Assembly: GCA_964483455.1 (NCBI GenBank)
Contig: CAZACK010000007.1
Coordinates: forward strand, 1-64,000
DNA from: CAYZJD01 sp964483455
GTDB lineage: Bacteria; Acidobacteriota; Terriglobia; Bryobacterales; Bryobacteraceae
Reading direction: 5' to 3'
Length of the DNA stretch: 64,000 nucleotides
Both the position numbers and the translations under genes were made by a program. Positions 49,035 to 55,613 of the stretch are shown piece by piece. Numbering within the stretch: the first letter of the stretch is position 1; every line of letters starts with the position of its first letter. Below the pieces are notes generated by a model. That model worked only from the letters and a program-made list of their open reading frames with translations, did no database searches and was not told the origin of the DNA.

Positions 49035-49318
49035 GGCAGGCGATAGCCCTCCCTGTGTCTCAGGTACACGACCGCCTCTCGCGGCGCCCCTCGTGGATCG
49101 TGCCAGCCAGCGGACAGGCCGAGCCGCACAGTTCGGCATTGTTCTCATCGCAGTGCGCCGGAAGGCCGTCATGGCAGCGCCGCCCGATCACCTCGTGGCG
49201 CCGCTAGCCGGCGATCCGTTCCGCCCCATTGTTCCAGAAGAGGATCTTGCGATCCCGGTCGGCCAGGTACACGCCCGTTTGCATGCACTCCAGAACCGCC
49301 CGATACGTCTCAGGGTCC
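49035..49318 (-). pseudogene. PAS-domain sensor protein fragment
   Basis: Reading leftward, YRAVLECMQTGVYLADRDRK, then ILFWNNGAERIAG and RRHEVIGRRCHD form a PAS domain like those of diguanylate cyclases. A cysteine-rich stretch (HCDENNAELCGSACPLAGTI) and EAVVYLRHREGYRLPV follow. A TAG stop interrupts the frame just after GAERIAG, and there is a further frameshift before EAVVY. The rest of the protein is missing and the sequence runs straight into the motA fragment. Confidence 0.6.
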
Positions 49319-49336
49319 CAAATGGGACCTTCCGGA

Positions 49337-49530
49337 TGGGACTACCGCGACGCAAACGGCGTGGAAACCTCCATCGCGCTCGGCGAAGGAGGATTTCTGA
49401 TCGTGCCGCGTGGTGGCGAACACCGGCCTGTCGCCGAGAATGAAGCAGCCGTCCTTCTCTTCGAGCCTGCCGGAACGCTCAACACGGGCAACCTACGCGG
49501 CGATCGGACGGTCTCCGAGCCGCAGGGCCT
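49337..49530 (+). pseudogene. C-terminal fragment of a cupin protein
   Basis: Rightward frame with VETSIALGEGGFLIVPRGGE, then HRPVAENEAAVLLFEPAGTL and NTGNLRGDRTVSEPQ, the closing half of a single-domain cupin. The first half with the main metal histidines is missing, and the frame continues into unrelated sequence after the domain end. It abuts the start of the PAS fragment on the other strand. Confidence 0.52.
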
Positions 49531-49581
49531 CCAGCCACGGTCCTTTGGTCCGCGGCGCCACGGGCGCCCGGAATGGCCGTC

Positions 49582-50466
49582 CTACATGCCGTAGGCCGCC
49601 GCTACGTGCTTCTTCATGAATGCCAGGTCTTGAGCGATGGCGGCGTGGTCGTCGGCGGGCTCGTACTCGACGTGCAGAGAGACCGGGCCGGCGAAGCGCG
49701 CTGCGGCGAGCATCGAGAAGAATTTCGGCCAGTCCACCATCCCCTCGCCGAGCGCGCACATCCGCATTTCCCAGCGCCCGGCGCGTTTCTCCCAGTAGAA
49801 GTCCTTGAGCGCGACCATCTTCAGGCGCGGCAGCGCCATACGAAGTGCGATGGTCCAGCCCTCGAAGCCGCCCTCCGCGACCGCGTGGCACGGGTCGAAG
49901 TAATAGCCGATCCAGCGCGGGTCCATCCCGGCGATGATTTCGCGGATGTCCCAGACCGGCGCGCCGACGAAATCCCCGGAATGATTATGGAACCCGGCCA
50001 CGATGCCGGCCTCGCGCCCGAGAGCCACCAGGCCCTCGGTGTCGCGTTTCACTTCGGCGAGCACTCTCTCGACGTCTTTCCCCTGGTAGTGCCAGTAGCC
50101 GGGCTTGAAGAATGGGACTTTGAGCTTAGCCGCGGTGAACAGCGTCGGCCGCGCCGCCGGTTCGGAAGGCGAGGTCAGCCCGGTGGTGATCATGGGGACC
50201 TGGAGGCCGTGGGCGCGGATGCGCTCGACGGCGAGAGGCAGGTCACGGGCCGCGTTTTCCGGCAGCACGTGGCCGCCGGGCCGCACGGTGAGGTCGACGC
50301 CGTCGAAGCCGAGCGCGCGCACCTGCTTGCCGAGATCTTCATAGTTCAGCTTGGGCAGGTGCTTGGAAAACAGGCAGAGCGGCGGGCGGGGTGAGGAGGC
50401 AGAGAAAGCCGCCGCGGTTCCGACGGCCGCGCCCAGGAAATCACGACGGTTGAGGGTCGCGCACAT
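49582..50466 (-). CDS. Tat-exported sugar isomerase/epimerase-like TIM barrel (copy 2)
   Basis: A 294-residue xylose-isomerase-like barrel. A twin-arginine signal (LNRRDFLGAAVGTAAAFSA) opens the protein. Landmarks are the first strand pair FDGVDLTVRPGGHV, the metal-site regions GFHNHSGDF, YYFDPCHAV and LKDFYWEK, and the late HVEYEP. It is only distantly similar to the barrel at 16388-17242. It starts 6 bases after the stop of oxidoreductase copy 3, so the pair forms an operon. In this context it may epimerise or isomerise a ketosugar produced by the oxidoreductase in the periplasm. Confidence 0.85.
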   Translation of the reverse strand: MCATLNRRDFLGAAVGTAAAFSASSPRPPLCLFSKHLPKLNYEDLGKQVRALGFDGVDLTVRPGGHVLPENAARDLPLAVERIRAHGLQVPMITTGLTSPSEPAARPTLFTAAKLKVPFFKPGYWHYQGKDVERVLAEVKRDTEGLVALGREAGIVAGFHNHSGDFVGAPVWDIREIIAGMDPRWIGYYFDPCHAVAEGGFEGWTIALRMALPRLKMVALKDFYWEKRAGRWEMRMCALGEGMVDWPKFFSMLAAARFAGPVSLHVEYEPADDHAAIAQDLAFMKKHVAAAYGM

Positions 50467-50472
50467 GGCTGC

Positions 50473-51804
50473 TCAGCTCAGCTTGTACGGCGCCCGGTAC
50501 TTGTAATGCAGGTGCCGGTTGGCCGTTTCGTTGTTGGTAAAACGCTCGGCCCGGCTGTCCCATTCGAGGTAGCTGCGCGTCCGGTGGGCGATGTTGCCGA
50601 TCAGCGTGGCCGCCGTCGACAGGTGGCCGGTCAGAATGTCGCAGTTGCACTTCGAGCGCGTCTTGATGCAGTCCAGGAAGTTGCGGGCGTGAAAGGCGGT
50701 GTCCTGGCTGCCTTTGCCGGACCGGGCGTCGATCACCGGTCTCTTCAGGCCGGGGTAGCCGCGTTCCGTCACGCGGTCCAGAGGCGTGCGGGCCGGCCGC
50801 GGCTGGTCGGTGACCTTTTCCGGAACGACATGCCACTCGTCGAAGTCGATGTACATCGTTCCCTTCGTCCCTCGCAGCTCGATCTCGGCTTCCTTCGCCG
50901 CGCCCGGAGCGGCGTTGGCGTTGTACTGCGCGAAGACCACGAGCGTGCCGTCGAAGTCCCAGAGCACTTCCATCGTGTCGGGGATCTCGCGATTGTCCTT
51001 CATGACGTACTTGCCGCCCATGGCGGTCACGGCGCGCGGCGAATCCTTGCCGAGGCACCAGCGGATCATGTCCACGTAGTGCACGCCGAAATTCGTGAGC
51101 TGCCCGCCGGAGTAGTCCAGGAACCAGCGGAAATTGTAGTAGGTCCGGTTGCGGTTGTACGGGACTTTCGGCGCCGGGCCGAGCCAGCGATCCCATTCCT
51201 CCTCGGTCGGAGGCGGGCCGTCGGGAGGATTGCCGATCCCCGCGGGCCACTCGTTCAGGATGTGGAAGCAGCGGGCGACGGTGACCTCGCCGATGCCGCC
51301 GGAGCGGACGAAATCGGCCGCCTCCTTCAGGAATGCCGCCGAACGGCGATGTATCCCGACCTGCACCACCCGGTTGGTTCGCCCGGCGGCTTCCACCATG
51401 CGCCGGCCTTCGACGACGGTGAGCGAGAGCGGCTTCTCGACGTAGACGTCCTTGCCGGCCTCGCACGCCTCGATGAACATCAGTGCGTGCCAGTGGTCCG
51501 GCGTGCAGATGGCGACGGCGTCGACCTCCTTGTCCTCGAGCAGCTTCCTGTAGTTCCCATACTTCTTCGGATTCGCCCGCGACTTCTCCACGGCGAAGTC
51601 CATGTAGTCTTCGCGGAGGTCCGAGACGGCGGCGGTGACGTTGTCGCCGTGCTCGAGAAACGCCTCATGCACCTGGTCGCCTCGGTTGCCGACGCCGATG
51701 TAGCCCATGCGGACACGGTCGTTGGCGCCGAGGATGCGGGAGTAGCTCGCCGCGGTGGCCAGACCGGCGGCTAGGGCGAACCGTCTGCGGGAGACTTCGA
51801 TCAT
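50473..51804 (-). CDS. Tat-exported Gfo/Idh/MocA oxidoreductase (copy 3)
   Basis: A 443-residue NAD(P)-dependent oxidoreductase. The N-terminus is a twin-arginine signal (VSRRRFALAAGLATAA). The Rossmann loop is GYIGVGNRG, followed by CTPDHWHALM, the family motif VYVEKPLSLT, and the C-terminal LTNFGVHYVDMIRW. ATG at 51804 is chosen because AAAGGA lies 6 bases upstream and the Tat signal starts there; the longer frame is a shadow. It heads an operon with a TIM-barrel isomerase. The related copies at 28397 and 35864 share the same architecture. Confidence 0.88.
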   Translation of the reverse strand: MIEVSRRRFALAAGLATAASYSRILGANDRVRMGYIGVGNRGDQVHEAFLEHGDNVTAAVSDLREDYMDFAVEKSRANPKKYGNYRKLLEDKEVDAVAICTPDHWHALMFIEACEAGKDVYVEKPLSLTVVEGRRMVEAAGRTNRVVQVGIHRRSAAFLKEAADFVRSGGIGEVTVARCFHILNEWPAGIGNPPDGPPPTEEEWDRWLGPAPKVPYNRNRTYYNFRWFLDYSGGQLTNFGVHYVDMIRWCLGKDSPRAVTAMGGKYVMKDNREIPDTMEVLWDFDGTLVVFAQYNANAAPGAAKEAEIELRGTKGTMYIDFDEWHVVPEKVTDQPRPARTPLDRVTERGYPGLKRPVIDARSGKGSQDTAFHARNFLDCIKTRSKCNCDILTGHLSTAATLIGNIAHRTRSYLEWDSRAERFTNNETANRHLHYKYRAPYKLS

Positions 51805-51877
51805 GGCAGTCCTTTCGTTGCCGCCCGCGGCACGGCCGGTTGGATTGCAATCTTGCCGCGCTGCGACGAATCCTTTA

Positions 51878-51883
51878 TATCCT
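51878..51883 (+). promoter_or_regulatory. -10 box (TATCCT) for the GDPD gene
   Basis: TTATATCCTATT contains TATCCT 8 bases before the ATG at 51892. It fits the near-leaderless pattern. Confidence 0.4.
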
Positions 51884-51891
51884 ATTGCCGG

Positions 51892-52731
51892 ATGGTCCGA
51901 GCGATGGTCTTCCTGCCTCTTTGCCTGGCGACGCTGGCCGGCGCGCCAAGGATCCTCGTGCACGGTCACCGTGGAGCCAGAGCGGTGCTGCCGGAGAACA
52001 CGATCCCGGCATTCGAGCACGCCATCCGCGTTGGGGCGGACGTCTTGGAACTCGACCTGGCGGTGACGCAAGACAGCGTCCTGGTGGTGTCGCACGACCC
52101 GGTGCTAAACCCGGCGATTTGCAGCGGGCCGGAGGGCGCCGGGGTGGTCCGCGAGATGACGCTCGCTCAAGTGCGCCGGTGGGATTGCGGAGCGCGGAAG
52201 AACCCGGCGTTCCCGAAGCAGAAGCCCGTCCCTGGCACGCGCATCCCGACGCTGGAGGAGGTTCTCGACCTGGCCCGGTTGGGAACTTTCGAGTTCAACA
52301 TCGAGATGAAGAGTTTTCCCGAGCACCCGGAGTACACACCGCCTCCGGAGGAGTTCGCGCGGCTTGTACTGGAGGCGATCCGGCGGCGCGGGCTGGAGTC
52401 GCGGGTGATCGTGCAGTCGTTCGATTTCCGGACACTCCGCGCGCTGAAGAGGCTGGCGCCGGAGATCCGCCTGGCGGCGCTGTTCGACCGCGACTCGCGG
52501 GATTTCCAGCCGATCGCGCGGGAAGCCGGGGCTTCGATTGCCGCCCCGAATCACAGGCTGGTCACGCGAGAGAAGGTGAAGTCGGCGCACAAAGCGGGCG
52601 TGCAGGTCGTGCCCTGGACGGCCAATACGCAAGCGGAGTGGGACCGGCTGGTCGAAGCCCGCGTCGACGGGATCATTACCGACGATCCGGAGGAATTGAT
52701 TCGGTATCTGAGAATGAAAGGGCTTCGGTAG
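51892..52731 (+). CDS. exported glycerophosphodiester phosphodiesterase
   Basis: A 279-residue GDPD-family TIM barrel. After a short hydrophobic signal (VFLPLCLATLAGA), the family opens with HGHRGARAVLPENT, where the His and Glu are catalytic, then ADVLELDLAVTQDSVLVVSHDP with the metal-binding Glu/Asp and second histidine. It hydrolyses glycerophosphodiesters to glycerol-3-phosphate and an alcohol, probably in the periplasm, for phosphate or glycerol salvage. ATG at 51892 is used; ATG at 51904 is possible. Its last 56 bases overlap the end of the convergent gene 52676-53998. Confidence 0.85.
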   Translation: MVRAMVFLPLCLATLAGAPRILVHGHRGARAVLPENTIPAFEHAIRVGADVLELDLAVTQDSVLVVSHDPVLNPAICSGPEGAGVVREMTLAQVRRWDCGARKNPAFPKQKPVPGTRIPTLEEVLDLARLGTFEFNIEMKSFPEHPEYTPPPEEFARLVLEAIRRRGLESRVIVQSFDFRTLRALKRLAPEIRLAALFDRDSRDFQPIAREAGASIAAPNHRLVTREKVKSAHKAGVQVVPWTANTQAEWDRLVEARVDGIITDDPEELIRYLRMKGLR

Positions 52732-53998
52732 CGGTCTCCGGCTCGGTCTGCCAGCGCATGCGCAGGCCGCGTGGGATGCGGGCTTTCTTGGCTTCCCAGT
52801 GGAGGATGCCCTGGCCGCGCTGCTGCTCGCGCACGAGGATATCCAGGCGAGGGGCGCGGCGGCGCCGGTCGAACGTCGGGTCGAGCCTTTTGGCCTGCCG
52901 GATCAGGCCGCCGGCCGGGCCTGCGTCACGCATAGTGGCCGTGAACTCGTTCGCCCGGCCTTCGTACTCGAGGGTGTCGAGCTGAAGGCCCACCACGTAG
53001 TGATCGATGGGCAGCGTGTTTCGCTCGAGCCGCACCAGCCTCCCCGATATTTCCATTCCCTCCGGAAGGAGCACGCGGTCCCCATCCTTCACCGGACGCG
53101 ACAGGACGGCGCGGACGGGATCGCCCAGGGCCGCTTTGTCCAGTTCGATGTCGGACGCCAGAGTCAACTCCAGGAGCAGCCTCGGCGGAAGCGGCATCCG
53201 GGAACGCTCGCCGCCGGAGGGACGAAAGCCGCCGGACGGCTCCTCGAAGGTGATCGTCGAACTGGCGGCATACTGCCGGCAGTTACTCAGCCGGCGCACG
53301 TTGCGGTTCTCGTTCCCGTGGACGCCGACCATGGTCAGCTCGGAAGTTTCCGGAAGCAGGAAATCAGAGCCGCCGATGGCGACCCGGGCATAATTCATCA
53401 CGTCGCTCGCTCGCGCCAGTTGCAGTTCCTCGGGGATGTCGCCGGCGTGAACTTCCAGGCGGATCAGGTCGAGCGTTTCCGCGTCCACCCAGAAGGCACC
53501 GTGAAAGGCGACGTATGCCTGGTAGGGCGGCACCCGGATTCGATACCGGCTTCGCTCTTCGGGCACCGTGTAATCGAACTTGTGGGTGCGGCGGCCGTTC
53601 CGGTCTTCGATCCCGGCGTAGGTGTACTCGGGACCGTCCGAGAGGAAGACGTTGGTTGCGTGGATGGCGAAGCTTCCGGTCCCCACGGTGCCGGCGCCGA
53701 TCATGTCGGCGAGTTCCTTCTCTTCGAACCGGTCCGCCCCCCGCCAGGAGAAGATCTCCTTCTTGCCGGCGAATCCGACTTCCAGGCGCAGGGTGTCGAT
53801 CGGCTTGAGCGGCGACTTCTGCGAGTCCCGGCCCGAGCGCTCGATGGTTTCCCGGCAAGTGTAGTCCGGAACCCGCGCCAGGCTCTCCCGCATTCTCGCT
53901 TTGATCCGCTGGAGCAGATCGTCGGCGCTTTCCTTGGACTGGAAGCCGAGAAGCGTCGCCGCCGCCCAGAGAACCGCGCATGGCGCCCAGCGCACCAT
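52676..53998 (-). CDS. exported protein of unknown function
   Basis: A 440-residue exported protein (signal about 1-18). The pattern VPDYTCRETIERS near the N-terminus is one I associate with large families of uncharacterised acidobacterial proteins. The middle is rich in beta strands (YTYAGIEDRNGRRTHKFDY) and resembles lipoprotein-carrier or outer-membrane sorting folds. Residues 280-400 contain a short domain with LGDPVRAVLSRPVKDGDRVL, like SAF/TrbI-type inner-membrane-to-wall modules. No catalytic motif is seen. A perfect TATAAT lies 6 bases before the ATG. Its 3' end overlaps the GDPD gene by 56 bases. Confidence 0.72.
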   Translation of the reverse strand: MVRWAPCAVLWAAATLLGFQSKESADDLLQRIKARMRESLARVPDYTCRETIERSGRDSQKSPLKPIDTLRLEVGFAGKKEIFSWRGADRFEEKELADMIGAGTVGTGSFAIHATNVFLSDGPEYTYAGIEDRNGRRTHKFDYTVPEERSRYRIRVPPYQAYVAFHGAFWVDAETLDLIRLEVHAGDIPEELQLARASDVMNYARVAIGGSDFLLPETSELTMVGVHGNENRNVRRLSNCRQYAASSTITFEEPSGGFRPSGGERSRMPLPPRLLLELTLASDIELDKAALGDPVRAVLSRPVKDGDRVLLPEGMEISGRLVRLERNTLPIDHYVVGLQLDTLEYEGRANEFTATMRDAGPAGGLIRQAKRLDPTFDRRRRAPRLDILVREQQRGQGILHWEAKKARIPRGLRMRWQTEPETATEALSFSDTESIPPDRR

Positions 53999-54004
53999 GG
54001 GGAC

Positions 54005-54010
54005 ATTATA
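54005..54010 (-). promoter_or_regulatory. -10 box (TATAAT) for gene 52676-53998
   Basis: Perfect TATAAT on the minus strand, only 6 bases before the ATG at 53998 and with no Shine-Dalgarno sequence. One of the clearest leaderless candidates in the window. Confidence 0.6.
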
Positions 54011-54058
54011 GGCCCGTTCCCAGGGGAGTGAGGCTTGGGCGATGCGACTTCTCCGGAC

Positions 54059-55063
54059 CTACCGTTTGCCCTTCAGAGCCTTGGCGATCACCGTCTCCCG
54101 CTCACCCTTGCTCCAGGCCGATTCGATCTCCGTTTCCGGAAGCTCGGCGAGGCGGCCGACGATCAGGAAAGCAGGCAGGGCGTGCCCCAGGCTCTTCCAG
54201 CGGGCCATCTCGACCAGCGATAGGAGGGCCCGCTCGCGAAGCTGGGCGAGAACCTTCGGATCGCGGTCCTCGGTCAGGCGCGCAAGGGCGCCGGCGGCCT
54301 TGCCGCGATCGGTCCAGATGATGGAATTCAGCATTTCGATGAACCAGGTGAGCGACACGCGCAGGCCCTGCTCGGGATCCCGCTTGGCCAGTTCAGCGAA
54401 TGCGATCAGGGCGCGCATGGCGTTGTTGCGGACGCCGTCGTCGGAGTCCTGCATGGCGTACTGCAAGTCATCGACCACGCGCCGCTTGACTGGCGCGTAA
54501 CCCAGCAGGTGGGCCGCAATGGCGCGCTGCCGGCCGTCGGCGGAGTTTCGCACGACATCGCGCAGGGCTTTCTCATGCTCCTCCGCCAGAATCAGAAATC
54601 GCTCCTGGACGCCGCGGACCTGCGAGTTGGCCGCCAGGGCATGTCCTTGCGACAGGTCCTCGGACGAGTCGCCGATGCGCACCGCCGTCTCCAGCAGGAC
54701 GAGGTACTCCTCATAGGCGTCGACGATCTCCCGAGGCAGGGAAACCTCGCCGGCCGGCGGAATGCGGAAGTCGAAATGAGGCGCTCCTTTCTCTTCGATT
54801 CCCACAAAGAGGATCGCTTTGCCGGCTTCGCAGCAGACCGCCTCCAGTCGAGCGCGAACCACGCCCGAGATCTTCTCGATCCGCTCTTCGACATCCGATT
54901 TGGAAGCCGGAAGCGGGTCGCCTTCCTTCAGCCCCAACGCGGCGCGGATCTTCCGTTCCGGCACGTCGCGCAGCCCGTAGAGATCGATGATGCCGAGGCG
55001 CGGCGGCTGGCCCGAAGCGAGAAAGGCGAACGGCAGAGCGACCCAAAGGAGGCGCACAATCAA
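54059..55063 (-). CDS. exported POTRA-like plus HEAT-repeat protein
   Basis: A 334-residue exported protein (signal about 1-17). Residues 22-95 look like a POTRA unit: IIDLYGLRDVPERKIRAALG, then LKEGDPLP and ILFVGIEEK, as in BamA/FtsQ/ShlB-type proteins. The rest is helical with HEAT-like repeats (ALRDVVRNSADGRQRAIAAH, DSDDGVRNNAMRALIAF). There is no beta-barrel, so it is not an Omp85 protein. The start is TTG at 55063 or GTG at 55057; neither has a good ribosome site. It follows the zinc-ribbon membrane gene by 25 bases. The role is probably in the cell envelope, as a scaffold or assembly factor. Confidence 0.65.
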   Translation of the reverse strand: MIVRLLWVALPFAFLASGQPPRLGIIDLYGLRDVPERKIRAALGLKEGDPLPASKSDVEERIEKISGVVRARLEAVCCEAGKAILFVGIEEKGAPHFDFRIPPAGEVSLPREIVDAYEEYLVLLETAVRIGDSSEDLSQGHALAANSQVRGVQERFLILAEEHEKALRDVVRNSADGRQRAIAAHLLGYAPVKRRVVDDLQYAMQDSDDGVRNNAMRALIAFAELAKRDPEQGLRVSLTWFIEMLNSIIWTDRGKAAGALARLTEDRDPKVLAQLRERALLSLVEMARWKSLGHALPAFLIVGRLAELPETEIESAWSKGERETVIAKALKGKR

Positions 55064-55088
55064 CGGACGCGTGGCTCAGCCTGCCCGT

Positions 55089-55532
55089 TTACGCCTGTTT
55101 TTCGGCGAACGGGCCAATTACCGGAAGCACGATCCTGCGGTGCTGATACGTCTGGTACATCAGGTAGACCACAAGGCCGAGAAAGGCCAGGTTCAACAGC
55201 CTCGACAGAATGCCCAAGGGCCCTACAAACATCGCGCCCAACACCATCCCGAGGACCAACGCCACAACGAGGTACGCCAGTTGCAGAAACAAGGACTGGA
55301 GCGCGTGAAACCGAACGGTCTTGTCATTGCTGTGCGGGCCCCAGACCAGGAATAGAACCGCCGGGATGAACACTGGGATGTAGCACAAGGTGGCGGTGAG
55401 CGTTGGGGTCAGGCCGACAGCAGGAGCCGCGTCTGGTTTGGCCGGACCGGTTCCAGCCTCGCCGGCCGGTGCGCCGCATTTCGCACAGAACTTGCCCTCG
55501 ACGGGCGAACCGCACTGTGAGCAGAAAGCCAT
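55089..55532 (-). CDS. zinc-ribbon DUF4870-like membrane protein
   Basis: A 147-residue membrane protein. The N-terminal zinc ribbon has two CxxC pairs (FCSQCGSP and FCAKCGAP), followed by a short Ala/Pro linker and a DUF4870-like hydrophobic part with three spans, including NDKTVRFHALQSLFLQ. The cytoplasmic role is unknown. ATG at 55532 is preceded by GGAGG at 5 bases and by a complete promoter (TTGAAA, 17 bases, TACATT). It diverges from the exopolysaccharide-type operon, with the two promoters interleaved, so both may respond to the same regulator. Confidence 0.8.
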   Translation of the reverse strand: MAFCSQCGSPVEGKFCAKCGAPAGEAGTGPAKPDAAPAVGLTPTLTATLCYIPVFIPAVLFLVWGPHSNDKTVRFHALQSLFLQLAYLVVALVLGMVLGAMFVGPLGILSRLLNLAFLGLVVYLMYQTYQHRRIVLPVIGPFAEKQA

Positions 55533-55550
55533 GATTCCTCCGCAGGGACG

Positions 55551-55579
55551 AATGTACAGGAGGGCGCGTGGCTTTTCAA
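55551..55579 (-). promoter_or_regulatory. sigma70-type promoter for the zinc-ribbon gene
   Basis: On the minus strand TTGAAA (55579 to 55574) and TACATT (55556 to 55551) are separated by exactly 17 bases. This is the best complete promoter in the window. Confidence 0.65.
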
Positions 55580-55582
55580 GGG

Positions 55583-55588
55583 TATAAT
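55583..55588 (+). promoter_or_regulatory. -10 box (TATAAT) for the exopolysaccharide-type operon
   Basis: GGTATAATGG contains a perfect TATAAT, 25 bases before the ATG chosen at 55614. The ATG inside the box at 55587 cannot be the start. The hexamer lies only 3 bases from the -35 of the divergent promoter, so the two promoters should interfere or be co-regulated. Confidence 0.55.
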
Positions 55589-55613
55589 GGCGGAAAGCCC
55601 GCGTCGCGCATTT

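Noticed and set aside
47937..49172. Single 411-codon gene for an OmpA-domain protein
   Set aside because: It is a chance open frame through fragments of different genes (PAS shadow, MotA, MotB, ATPase), with arginine-rich junk at both ends.
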